A stretch of 32,581 bases of DNA from an uncultured Lachnospiraceae bacterium (GCA_947382355.1 CANCYR010000036.1:1-32581), one strand, 5' to 3'. Shown: positions 24,742 through 32,426, counted from the stretch's first letter. Numbers and translations: made by a program. The notes: generated by a model not told the origin, from the letters alone.

Positions 24742-25440
24742 ATGAGCCAGCACATTCTGATTGTGGACGATGAAAAGGAAATAGCCGATTTGCTAGAAGT
24801 TTACCTGAAAAATGAAGGGTATGAGGTACATAAATTTTATACGGGAAATGAAGCCCTTGCCTGTGTGGAAAGCACTTCCCTTGATATGGCAATTCTGGAT
24901 GTGATGCTGCCGGACATGGACGGCTTCCGGATTTGCCAGAAAATCAGGGAAGACCATTTTTTTCCCATTATTATGCTGACGGCAAAGGTGGAGGACATGG
25001 ACAAGATTATGGGGCTTACCATCGGGGCGGATGATTATATTACAAAGCCCTTTAATCCCCTTGAGCTGGTGGCAAGGGTGAAGACCCAGCTAAGGCGGTA
25101 TCGCAGCTATAACCAAAAGGAGCCAAAGGAACCGGAAGCTTCTCTGGAATATGACATGAAAGGGCTTATCATCAATAAGGAAACCCATAAATGCAGCCTG
25201 TACGGAAAGCCTCTGGGGCTTACTCCCATTGAGTTCTCCATTTTGTGGTATTTGTGCGAGAATCAGGGAAGGGTGGTATCCTCGGAGGAGCTGTTCGAGG
25301 CTGTATGGGGGGAAAAGTTTTTAGACAATAATAATACGGTGATGGCGCACATCGGGCGGCTCAGGGAAAAAATGAAGGAGCCTGCAAGGAATCCGAAAAT
25401 AATCAAGACCGTATGGGGAGTGGGGTATCAGATTGAATAA
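24742..25440 (+). CDS. vanR: VanR-type response regulator
   Basis: A 232-residue OmpR/PhoB family protein. The start is the ATG at 24742 with AGAGGAG about 10 nt upstream; an earlier in-frame ATG at 24718 lacks a site. The receiver domain has the acidic pair D9/D10, the phosphorylation site D53 (LDVMLPDMDG) and the conserved K102 (DDYITKPF). The winged-helix effector domain is residues 135-232 (GLTPIEFSILWYL, VWGVGYQIE). The length and SQHILIVDDEKEIADLLE start match VanR proteins. It is expected to activate the downstream vanG operon when phosphorylated by VanS. No promoter of its own was recognised, suggesting transcription with the MATE gene. Confidence 0.9.
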   Translation: MSQHILIVDDEKEIADLLEVYLKNEGYEVHKFYTGNEALACVESTSLDMAILDVMLPDMDGFRICQKIREDHFFPIIMLTAKVEDMDKIMGLTIGADDYITKPFNPLELVARVKTQLRRYRSYNQKEPKEPEASLEYDMKGLIINKETHKCSLYGKPLGLTPIEFSILWYLCENQGRVVSSEELFEAVWGEKFLDNNNTVMAHIGRLREKMKEPARNPKIIKTVWGVGYQIE

Positions 25441-26527
25441 GGGAAAAAGTGATTTTAAAAGAAAACTGGCATGGCGGCTGATTGTGAGATTTTTTGCGGA
25501 AATAAGCATTTTTACAGTATTTATTATTTTTCTATATTTTTTTGTAATTATTATAAAAGGGTTTTGGATTTGGAGAGGAACAGAATGGATTTATCCATTG
25601 CTGCACTGGCTCAATGACAGATTTGAACTTTTTCTTTTTCTTTTGCTGGCAGCCGGCTATCTGATTATTCTGGTGCGCTGTCTTATGAAGCCTGCAGCCT
25701 ATCTGGAACAGGTGGTAGGAGCGGTGGAACAAATCTACAATGAAAAGGAAGATTTGATACAGCTTCCATCCTACTTAAAAGAGGTGGAGCAGCAGATGAA
25801 CCATATTAAGTTAGATGTAGCACGTTCCAAACGGGCGGCAAAGGAAGCGGAGCAGCGGAAAAATGACCTGGTTGTCTATCTGGCACATGATTTAAAGACG
25901 CCTTTGACTTCTGTTATCGGTTATCTGACCCTGCTTCGGGACGAAGGGGAGATTTCCCCTGCTTTAAGGGAAAAATATCTGTCCATTTCTCTGGATAAAG
26001 CGGAAAGGCTGGAGGATTTGATAAATGAATTTTTTGAAATCACAAGGTTCAGTCTGACTTCCCTTACATTAGAGCTTAGCAGGGTCAATCTCACCCGTAT
26101 GCTGGAGCAGTTGGTGTATGAGTTTCAGCCCATGTTTGAAGAAAAAGGGTTGAAATGCACATTAAATGCCCCGCCGGATTTTATGCTGCGCATGGATGTG
26201 GCAAAAATGCAGCGGGTGTTGGATAATCTTTTAAAGAATGCTGTGAATTACAGCTTTGAAGGAGGGGCAATTGAAATAGAAGCAGCTCCTTCTGAAAAAG
26301 AGCTGACATTGACGGTATTAAATCATGGAAACACCATTCCAAAGGAGAAGCTGGAACGGATTTTTGAACAGTTTTACCGTCTGGACACTGCCCGCACCTC
26401 AAAAAGCGGGGGAGCAGGGCTTGGACTAGCCATTGCAAAGGAGATTGTGGAGTTGCATGGGGGAAGGATTACGGCGTTTAGTGAGGATGAGGTGATTCGG
26501 TTTGATGTGGTGGTGCCGGTTTTGTGA
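25433..26527 (+). CDS. vanS: VanS-type sensor histidine kinase
   Basis: A 364-residue membrane kinase that starts at TTG 25433, overlapping the vanR end by 8 nt with a GGGAG/GGGG site upstream. Membrane segments are at about 19-43 and 63-84 with only a short extracytoplasmic loop. The dimerisation domain carries the phospho-acceptor H152 (LAHDLKTPLTSVIGYL). The ATPase domain has the N box NLLKNAVNYS, and the G boxes at SGGAGLGLAIAKEIVELHGG. Like other VanS proteins it should control VanR; whether it responds to vancomycin or to cell wall intermediates cannot be told from sequence. Confidence 0.9.
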   Translation: MNKGKSDFKRKLAWRLIVRFFAEISIFTVFIIFLYFFVIIIKGFWIWRGTEWIYPLLHWLNDRFELFLFLLLAAGYLIILVRCLMKPAAYLEQVVGAVEQIYNEKEDLIQLPSYLKEVEQQMNHIKLDVARSKRAAKEAEQRKNDLVVYLAHDLKTPLTSVIGYLTLLRDEGEISPALREKYLSISLDKAERLEDLINEFFEITRFSLTSLTLELSRVNLTRMLEQLVYEFQPMFEEKGLKCTLNAPPDFMLRMDVAKMQRVLDNLLKNAVNYSFEGGAIEIEAAPSEKELTLTVLNHGNTIPKEKLERIFEQFYRLDTARTSKSGGAGLGLAIAKEIVELHGGRITAFSEDEVIRFDVVVPVL

Positions 26528-26560
26528 AAAAGGCAAGAATCCTGCTAAATGAATAGAGAA

Positions 26561-26579
26561 TAAGAAATTCTTAAGAAAT
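26561..26579 (+). promoter_or_regulatory. Candidate VanR binding site, 11-bp direct repeat
   Basis: TAAGAAAT occurs at 26561-26568 and again at 26572-26579, exactly 11 bp apart. OmpR-family activators typically bind tandem half-sites with one-turn spacing. Position between vanS and vanG fits a VanR operator. No consensus -35/-10 pair is clear downstream. Confidence 0.45.
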
Positions 26580-26616
26580 CCGTGAAAAGAAAAAAGGAAT
26601 TTTACAAGGAAAAGCG

Positions 26617-26674
26617 AAAAAACAGCTTTTTGATTTCTGGTATGCTGATACAGAAATCAAAAGGCTGTTTTTTT
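26617..26674 (+). terminator. Long hairpin with T run between vanS and vanG
   Basis: A 17-bp stem (26623-26639 with 26651-26667, one G-U pair), flanked by A6 and T7 that also pair, enclosing an 11-nt loop, followed by seven T. It could terminate the vanRS transcript, or act as an attenuator if the vanG promoter lies upstream of it. Confidence 0.8.
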
Positions 26675-26716
26675 CGTGGAGGAAACCGCCTGAAAAGTAG
26701 TAGGAGGAAATAAAAA

Positions 26717-27796
26717 ATGAAAAAGACAAATTTAGCGGTCATTTTCGGAGGCTGCTCCAGTGAATATCCGGTATCCTTACAGTCTGCCCATGCCATATTA
26801 AGCAATCTGGACAAAGAGAAATATCAGGTATATCCCATTGGCATTACAAAAGAAGGTGCATGGTTCCACTATAAAGGAGATTACGAAGGGATATTAAAGG
26901 ACACCTGGCATAAACAGGAAAAAGACTGTGTTCCGGCAGTTCTATCACCGGATAAATCCCATCACGGCATTCTTCAAATGGAACCGGGTAAATCAAAACC
27001 GGAGCTTATTCTCATGGATGCGGTATTCCCGGTATTGCATGGAAAAAACGGAGAAGACGGCACCATGCAGGGCTTGATTGAGCTGTCCGGCATTCCCTTA
27101 ATCGGCTGTGGCACCCTTTCCTCTGCTCTTTGCATGGATAAGGAAAGAGCACACCGGCTGGCGGCTTCCCATGGAATTGCGGCGCCCAAAGCAGTTATTC
27201 TGGAAAAAACAAAATGGGAAGACAAAGAGGCAGATGAAGCGGGAAAGGAAATCATACATCAGGCGGAAGCTTTGGGATTTCCCTTATTTGTAAAGCCCCT
27301 GCGGGCAGGCTCTTCCTTTGGCATTACAAAGGTTAGCGGAAAACAACAGCTTATTTCTGCCATAGAGCAGGCTTTCCAATATGACAGCCTGGTAATTATG
27401 GAGGAAAATATTGATGGCTTTGAAGTGGGGTGTGCCGTCTTGGGAAATGATGAACCGGTTGTGGGCAGGGTGGATGAAATTGAATTGAGTCAGGGATTTT
27501 TTGATTACACGGAAAAATACACGTTGAAAAGCTCTAAAATCCATATGCCTGCAAGAATTGATAAAGAAACGGAAGAGCAAATAAAAGAGACTGCAAAAAT
27601 TATCTATAAGGCGCTGGGCTGCAGGGGCTTTGCAAGAGTGGATATGTTTATTACGAAAACCGGAAAAATCGTCTTTAACGAGGTAAATACTATTCCGGGC
27701 TTTACCTCCCATAGCAGATATCCCAATATGATGAAAGGAATCGGCATGTCCTTTGGGGAAATACTGGACAGACTGATTGAACTGGGGCTGGAGTGA
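26717..27796 (+). CDS. vanG: D-alanine--D-serine ligase, VanG type
   Basis: A 359-residue ATP-grasp ligase with GGAGG 9 nt before the ATG. It joins D-Ala to D-Ser, making the low-affinity target that gives moderate vancomycin resistance. Motifs include IFGGCSSEYPVSLQSA at the N terminus (the EYPVS version is typical of VanG), VFPVLHGKNGEDGTMQGL, PLFVKPLRAGSSFGITKV, the omega loop FFDYTEKYTLKSSKIHMPA (about 261-280), and FNEVNTIPGFTSHSRYP near the C terminus. The omega loop is of the D-Ser-type rather than the lactate-type. It is translationally coupled to vanXY (TGATG overlap). Confidence 0.93.
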   Translation: MKKTNLAVIFGGCSSEYPVSLQSAHAILSNLDKEKYQVYPIGITKEGAWFHYKGDYEGILKDTWHKQEKDCVPAVLSPDKSHHGILQMEPGKSKPELILMDAVFPVLHGKNGEDGTMQGLIELSGIPLIGCGTLSSALCMDKERAHRLAASHGIAAPKAVILEKTKWEDKEADEAGKEIIHQAEALGFPLFVKPLRAGSSFGITKVSGKQQLISAIEQAFQYDSLVIMEENIDGFEVGCAVLGNDEPVVGRVDEIELSQGFFDYTEKYTLKSSKIHMPARIDKETEEQIKETAKIIYKALGCRGFARVDMFITKTGKIVFNEVNTIPGFTSHSRYPNMMKGIGMSFGEILDRLIELGLE

Positions 27797-28632
27797 TGAA
27801 AAACAGAAGCTTACAATATGAAGATATATTTTCAGGAGAGTTGATATTGGTCAATGAAGAACATCCGCTTTTCTTTTGGAAAGAAGAAATTTCATCAGCT
27901 TCCCAAAACCTGCATGGGGAAATTCCTTCTTTTCCATGGATACAGAATCATGTGCCGTCTTTTATGGCAGTAAAAGAGCAATACCCGGATATACTGCTTC
28001 AGAAAAAAGCATCAACAGTATTATCCTATATACTGCAGGATATCGGCGGGGAACAGGAAATCATTCCCGTCAGCGGCTATCGTTCCGGAGAGGAGCAGAC
28101 CAGAATATGGGAGGATTCCATAAAAGAAAACGGAGAGGAATTTACAAGAAAATATGTGGCTCTTCCGGGACACAGCGAGCACCAGACCGGGCTTGCCATT
28201 GACCTTGGCTTAAAGAAGGAGGTCATTGACTTTATCCGACCTGATTTTCCCTATGAGGGAATCTGCCAGAAATTCAGGGAGACTGCGCCGGAATACGGAT
28301 TTATTGAACGGTATGAAAGGGGAAAGGAGTCTGTTACCAAAATAGCCCATGAGCCGTGGCACTTTCGTTATGTGGGCTATCCCCATTCCAAAATTATGAA
28401 GGAAAAGGGGCTTTCCTTAGAGGAATATATTGAAATGCTCAGGGAATTTCCCATGGAGCAAGAGCACTATTTCTATGAAAATGAAAGGGGAAGGCAGGCG
28501 GAAATATTTTTCATGCCTCTTTCCAAAAAGGAAAAAGCCATGTTTTCCATACCGGAGGAATGTCTGTATCAGATTTCCGGCAATAACGTGGATGGCTGTA
28601 TTATTACTATCTGGAGGCGTGCATATGTATAA
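27796..28632 (+). CDS. vanXY: D,D-peptidase/D,D-carboxypeptidase VanXY type
   Basis: A 278-residue M15-family zinc peptidase. The ATG at 27796 overlaps the vanG stop (TGATG), with GGAG just upstream; a GTG one codon earlier is possible. It removes D-Ala-D-Ala dipeptide and the terminal D-Ala of precursors, so that only D-Ser-ended chains are used. Zinc-site motifs are SEHQTGLAIDLG (H129, D136) and EPWHFRYVG (E186 catalytic, H189 ligand). There is no signal peptide, as expected for cytoplasmic VanXY. A C-terminal extension of about 75 residues follows the zinc site, similar to VanXY_G. It overlaps vanT by 8 nt. Confidence 0.9.
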   Translation: MKNRSLQYEDIFSGELILVNEEHPLFFWKEEISSASQNLHGEIPSFPWIQNHVPSFMAVKEQYPDILLQKKASTVLSYILQDIGGEQEIIPVSGYRSGEEQTRIWEDSIKENGEEFTRKYVALPGHSEHQTGLAIDLGLKKEVIDFIRPDFPYEGICQKFRETAPEYGFIERYERGKESVTKIAHEPWHFRYVGYPHSKIMKEKGLSLEEYIEMLREFPMEQEHYFYENERGRQAEIFFMPLSKKEKAMFSIPEECLYQISGNNVDGCIITIWRRAYV

Positions 28633-30928
28633 GACAGAAGCTTTAAAGGAAAGAAAAGAAAATGGAAAAAGGGAATATGGCGGTTTGGACCGGTTCCGCA
28701 TGGCTGCAGCATTTCTTGTAGTAGCAATCCATACGTCGCCCCTTGTTTCCTTTACGGAAACCGGAGACTTTTTCCTGACAAGGATACTGGCGAGAATTGC
28801 AGTTCCTTTTTTCTTTATGGTAAGCGGCTTTTTTGTACTAAAAGGAGAGAATACCGGAAGGGCAGTGAGGAAATTTATGAAAAAAACGGCGCTGCTTTAC
28901 GGAATTTCCATATTGTTGTACATACCGTTAAACATCTATAACCACTATTTTCAAATGGAAGATTTTTTTAAAAATCTTATAAAGGATATTTTCTTTGACG
29001 GCACTTTTTATCATCTCTGGTATCTTCCGGCAGCCATAGAAGGGATAGCTGTGGCTTACTTTTTGTTAAGAAGGTTTGGGAAAAAAGGCGCTTTGTTATT
29101 TTCCATTTCTCTTTATCTGATTGGGCTGTTTGGGGACAGTTATTACGGAGTTATAAAAGGAGTGCCGGTTTTAGCAGGCATCTATGAAAGACTTTTTTCT
29201 CTGTCGGATTATACAAGGAACGGTATCTTTTTTGCACCGGTGTTTTTTGTGCTGGGAAGCGTATGGGCGGGAAAGTTGTCTGAAGAAAACAGCAGGCAGG
29301 CAATATCCCTAATAGTGCCTGCAGGGGCAATGGCGGAATGCTTTCTTGCCATGGCTGCAGAAGGAATGCTTTTGCACCGCTTTTCTATGCAGAGGCACGA
29401 CAGCATGTACGTGCTGCTGATTCCCGCAATGTATTTTTTATTCTGGTTTCTGACAGACTTTCGCCGGAAAGGAAGTTTTATGCTTCGAAAAATATCCATG
29501 CTCATTTATATCATCCATCCCTATATGATTGTCATTACCAGAATGGGGGCAAAGGTTTTGCATATGGAAAAATGGTTTATTGAAAACAGTCTGCTCCATT
29601 ATCTGGCGGTTTCCATAGAATCCTTTTTGTGTGCCCTGCTTCTTTTGGAGCTGTGGAAAAGATGGGATAACAGGAATGACAGGAGAAAAAGAAAGTTCGG
29701 GAAAGGGGTTCAAAGACACAGAGCGGAGATGGAAGGCTCACAGAGCATGTCAGGAAGGCAACAGACCGGAGTTGGAAGGACCACAGAGCATGTTTGGAGA
29801 GAAACAGACCGGGCATGGGTGGAGGTGAATCTTTCCAACCTGGGGCACAATGCCCGGGCATTGAAGGCGATTATGCCAGAGCAGTGTGAGCTGATGGCAG
29901 TGGTAAAGGCAAATGCTTACGGACATGGAGCCTGCCTGACAGCGGAATGCCTGCAGAAGGAAGGGATCAGGCAGTTTGCCGTGGCTTCCTTAGAAGAAGG
30001 AATTGCCTTAAGGAAACATGGCATTACAGGAGAAATACTGATTTTGGGCTATACGGATATCAGAAAAAGCAGACAGTTAAAAAAATACAGGCTGGTGCAG
30101 ACTGTCATCGATTATGAATATGCAAAGGAGCTGAATGCCTGCAGGCTGCATTTGCCCGTTCATATAAAAATCGATACGGGAATGCATAGGCTTGGAATCG
30201 ACAGCCGCCATGCGGAACAGATTTCGGGGATTTTTCAACTGAGTTTCCTGAAGGTAACCGGAATCTATACTCATCTATGCGTGGCGGACAGCCTGGATAA
30301 AGAGGATATAGAGTATACGGAAAATCAGATTAAAAGGTTTTATGAACTGTTGGATGTTTTAAAGGTAAAGGAACATCCGGGGATTAAGGTACACCTGCAA
30401 AGCAGCTACGGCCTCTTAAATTATCCCTCCCTGTCCTGTGACCTTGCCAGAATGGGGATTGCCCTGTATGGAGTAAAAAGCGCTTTGGGGGACGTGACCA
30501 GACAGAAGCCGGATTTGCTGCCGGTATTGTCCTTAAAGGCAAGGGTGGGGATGATTCGGGAAATAGAAGCGGGAGAGAGCGTCAGCTATGGAAGAGCCTT
30601 CCGGGCGGAAAGGAACAGCCGCATTGCCATACTGCCCATTGGATATGCGGACGGGTTTCCCAGAAATCTTTCCTGCGGGAAAGGAAGCGTGCTGATTCAT
30701 GGAAAGAAGCTGCCCATTGTGGGAAGAATCTGTATGGACCAGCTTGCAGTGGATATTACAGGAGAGGAAGGAATACGGCCCGGCGATGCGGCAGTGCTCA
30801 TCGGCAGGGATGGAGCCTTGGAAATTTCAGCAGAGGAGCTGGCATATCAGGCAGACACCATTACAAATGAGTTGCTTTCCAGACTGGGCCCCCGATTAAA
30901 AAGGGTGCCCGTTTTTTCTGATTTGTGA
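28625..30928 (+). CDS. vanT: Membrane serine racemase VanT (acyltransferase-like domain plus alanine racemase domain)
   Basis: The start is the ATG at 28625, inside the vanXY end, with GGAGG 7 nt before it; the open frame extends upstream only as overlap. The 767-residue protein makes D-serine for VanG. Residues about 15-345 form a multi-spanning domain of the acyltransferase 3 type (FRMAAAFLVVAIHTSP, IAVPFFFMVSGFF), possibly for serine uptake. Residues about 395-767 form the PLP racemase, with the PLP lysine K428 (VVKANAYGHGA), and ILPIGYADGFPRN and GRICMDQLAVDIT. VanT proteins are usually near 700 residues. The extra length is mostly in the basic linker (about 355-395) that contains a 43-bp duplication. 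A terminator overlaps the final codons. Confidence 0.93.
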   Translation: MYKTEALKERKENGKREYGGLDRFRMAAAFLVVAIHTSPLVSFTETGDFFLTRILARIAVPFFFMVSGFFVLKGENTGRAVRKFMKKTALLYGISILLYIPLNIYNHYFQMEDFFKNLIKDIFFDGTFYHLWYLPAAIEGIAVAYFLLRRFGKKGALLFSISLYLIGLFGDSYYGVIKGVPVLAGIYERLFSLSDYTRNGIFFAPVFFVLGSVWAGKLSEENSRQAISLIVPAGAMAECFLAMAAEGMLLHRFSMQRHDSMYVLLIPAMYFLFWFLTDFRRKGSFMLRKISMLIYIIHPYMIVITRMGAKVLHMEKWFIENSLLHYLAVSIESFLCALLLLELWKRWDNRNDRRKRKFGKGVQRHRAEMEGSQSMSGRQQTGVGRTTEHVWRETDRAWVEVNLSNLGHNARALKAIMPEQCELMAVVKANAYGHGACLTAECLQKEGIRQFAVASLEEGIALRKHGITGEILILGYTDIRKSRQLKKYRLVQTVIDYEYAKELNACRLHLPVHIKIDTGMHRLGIDSRHAEQISGIFQLSFLKVTGIYTHLCVADSLDKEDIEYTENQIKRFYELLDVLKVKEHPGIKVHLQSSYGLLNYPSLSCDLARMGIALYGVKSALGDVTRQKPDLLPVLSLKARVGMIREIEAGESVSYGRAFRAERNSRIAILPIGYADGFPRNLSCGKGSVLIHGKKLPIVGRICMDQLAVDITGEEGIRPGDAAVLIGRDGALEISAEELAYQADTITNELLSRLGPRLKRVPVFSDL
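29725..29810 (+). repeat. 43-bp tandem duplication in the vanT linker
   Basis: 29725-29767 and 29768-29810 are identical at 35 of 43 positions, both containing CACAGAGCATGT and ending AACAGACC. As 43 is not a multiple of three, the two copies are read in different frames (SQSMSGRQQT versus TTEHVWRETD). The duplication therefore adds new residues and shifts frame within the interdomain linker. Confidence 0.85.
30886..30917 (+). terminator. Intrinsic terminator at the end of vanT
   Basis: GGGC plus CCC pairs with GGG plus GCCC (7 bp around a C-T mismatch), loop of 9 nt, then G and six T. The hairpin lies in the last codons of vanT and would close the vanG operon. Confidence 0.7.
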
Positions 30929-30968
30929 TATACTTGTCCTTGGAAAAAATAAGAAGGTCAATTGCGAA

Positions 30969-31430
30969 ATGCCTGACAGCCCGGATTTTGTCTTGCAGAA
31001 TAGACGAATCACCGCAGGGTGAGCGACAAGCTGGAGAACCTGCAGAGGCTCATGGGGCAGTTCACCATGCCGGAGAACGGGGAATTTTCGGAAGGGGAAA
31101 TGGATAAATATGTGTCCGGGGTGAGGGTTTACGAAGAACGCTTCGAGTGGTTCCTAAACCTCAGCCCCAATGCAGGAGGGGGACTGGATGATGCCGGTTC
31201 TCCTGTTTATTTTAAGAAGATAGCGGTCACGCCGGATGATGAGCGGGCGTGGTTCAAAAAGCACCCCAGTGGTCAAAATCCAACAGGTACGTGGAACTGG
31301 AGGTGTGGACATTTCTTTTGCTTCTGTCGGCAGGCATTTCCCCAAAAACATGGCCTTGCAGTCGGAAAACCTAAGCAGGTAGGCGAGCATCCAATGCAGA
31401 ATTTTTTTCCAATCCAATCCCTCCTGATCT
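30969..31430 (+). pseudogene. Degenerate recombinase-like gene, C-terminal remnant
   Basis: Fragments in different frames join into one protein tail. MPDSPDFVLQNRRITAG ends at TGA 31020-31022; an overlapping frame from 31019 reads SDKLENLQRLMGQFTMPENG then KYVSGVRVYEERFEWFLNL and continues to WFKKHP. A shift at the four C of 31264-31267 restores QWSKSNRYVELEVW. A conserved-looking protein end split over frames is strong evidence of a broken gene. The pattern (coiled region, KYVxxVRVYExRFEWxLNL) resembles the C terminus of large serine recombinases, but the catalytic part is absent so this identity is tentative. Sequence from about 31320 to 31500 is unrecognised. Confidence 0.5.
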
Positions 31431-31521
31431 GGTGTCGTAGCTTACCTCTGTTTTGGCGGGATAGCAAGCGGAAAAATAAAAAAGCTAATATTGAATTTTG
31501 ATAGAAAAGCATAGAATTTTA

Positions 31522-31530
31522 TGTTATAAT
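31522..31530 (+). promoter_or_regulatory. Extended -10 promoter for the GNAT-like gene
   Basis: TGTTATAAT, an extended consensus -10 (TATAAT at 31525-31530). No -35 match is seen at 17 nt. The predicted leader is only about 15 nt, carrying AAGGAAG. Confidence 0.55.
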
Positions 31531-31551
31531 TTAGGAAAAAGGAAGAATGAT

Positions 31552-32049
31552 ATGGAAGTAGATATTCTGATAGATGAATTTACAGACTGCTTGGTAGAGA
31601 GAAAGACTGGGGAGCAGGTGGAAACAGAGTACCAGTTACGTTCAACGCCAATTAAGCCGAAAGACTATAAGGGTTGGAAGTTCGATTGGAGTAGGACGGA
31701 GAAAAACGGTTACAATATTTATGAATTGTTTTTAGCGGATGATGATACAGTGCAGGGAAGAATCTCGCTAAGGATAGATGGTGGTGTGGCAGATGTTGAT
31801 ATTGTTGAAACTGCGCCGCACAACTATGGCCATACGGGGAAATATCAAGGTGTAGGCGGTCATTTGTTTGCGATTGCCTGTCGGGTCAGTATGGAGGCAG
31901 GATGTGACGGCTTTGTAGCATTTACGGCGAAGAGTGATCTGATTGCATATTACCAGAGAGTCCTGAATGCACAAGTGGCAAGAGGGCAGCGTATGTATAT
32001 AGATGAAGCAGCAGCGGACATACTCATAGAGAAATATATTAGAAAGTAG
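31552..32049 (+). CDS. GNAT-fold acetyltransferase-like protein
   Basis: A 165-residue protein starting at MEVDILIDEFTDCL, with AAGGAAG about 6 nt before the ATG; the frame is open further up but that part is before the promoter. The central strand/loop GKYQGVGGHLFAIACRVS (about residues 101-118) resembles the acetyl-CoA pyrophosphate-binding loop (Q/RxxGxG/A) of GNAT enzymes, followed by DGFVAFTAKSDLIAYYQRVLNAQ, a typical GNAT strand 5 to helix 4 region. The N-terminal 50 residues are poorly conserved with known families. The 60-codon gene begins 8 nt downstream, giving a two-gene operon. A toxin-antitoxin or modification role is possible but unproven. Confidence 0.65.
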   Translation: MEVDILIDEFTDCLVERKTGEQVETEYQLRSTPIKPKDYKGWKFDWSRTEKNGYNIYELFLADDDTVQGRISLRIDGGVADVDIVETAPHNYGHTGKYQGVGGHLFAIACRVSMEAGCDGFVAFTAKSDLIAYYQRVLNAQVARGQRMYIDEAAADILIEKYIRK

Positions 32050-32057
32050 GTGGTGGT

Positions 32058-32240
32058 ATGTTGACGATGGAAAGAAAAAGAAACAGTTTGTTTGAGGATA
32101 TTGCTGATTATGCGAAAGACGGCAGGCTGACGGAACCGTCAGATGGAAAGCGTTACGAATGGCGCAAAATGATTGATGCGGTAAAGGCGTTAGGCAGACC
32201 GCTTACGGACGAGGAAGCCGAGCAGTATCGGGTAAAATAG
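32058..32240 (+). CDS. Small hypothetical protein paired with the GNAT-like gene
   Basis: A 60-residue protein preceded by AGGTGGTGG just before ATG 32058. It is charged, probably helical (MERKRNSLFEDIADYAKDGR ... ALGRPLTDEEAEQYRV), with no membrane segment, signal peptide or recognised domain. I do not recognise the family. Small size and coupling to a GNAT-like gene would fit an antitoxin or adaptor, but gene order (small gene second) and sequence do not prove it. It is followed by a strong terminator 39 nt later. Confidence 0.6.
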   Translation: MLTMERKRNSLFEDIADYAKDGRLTEPSDGKRYEWRKMIDAVKALGRPLTDEEAEQYRVK

Positions 32241-32279
32241 CATGGCAAAACCGCAATTTGTCGAATCGCAAAATTGGGT

Positions 32280-32316
32280 GGGGTTCATCACGGTGGGTGG
32301 TGGACCCCTATTTTTT
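32280..32316 (+). terminator. Strong terminator after the GNAT/small-protein operon
   Basis: A 12-bp stem GGGGTTCATCAC/GTGGTGGACCCC with two G-U pairs, 5-nt loop GGTGG, then TATTTTTT. Confidence 0.85.
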
Positions 32317-32358
32317 GCGTTTTTGATGCCGCTGATAGGATGGCGATAGGGGCAAAAT

Positions 32359-32399
32359 TATACTATCACGCAAAAGTCGGGAGTTTCCGTGATAGTATA
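32359..32399. repeat. 12-bp inverted repeat
   Basis: TATACTATCACG (32359-32370) and CGTGATAGTATA (32388-32399) are perfect reverse complements separated by 17 nt. There is no T run after it. It overlaps the first of the direct repeats. Confidence 0.85.
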
Positions 32400-32426
32400 G
32401 GAGTTTCCGTGTTTGTTTGGAGTTTC
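32380..32426. repeat. Three iteron-like direct repeats
   Basis: GGAGTTTCCGTG at 32380-32391 and 32400-32411, then GGAGTTTC at 32419-32426. Spacings are 20 and 19 bp, about two helical turns. Followed by AT-rich sequence to the window end. Confidence 0.8.

Noticed and set aside
29338-29583. Several open frames in vanT on both strands
   Set aside because: All lie inside the conserved membrane domain of VanT and have no ribosome sites.
31273-31512. Minus-strand ORFs in 31154-31512 as possible transposase fragment
   Set aside because: No recognisable transposase motif and they overlap the plus-strand recombinase-like remnant.
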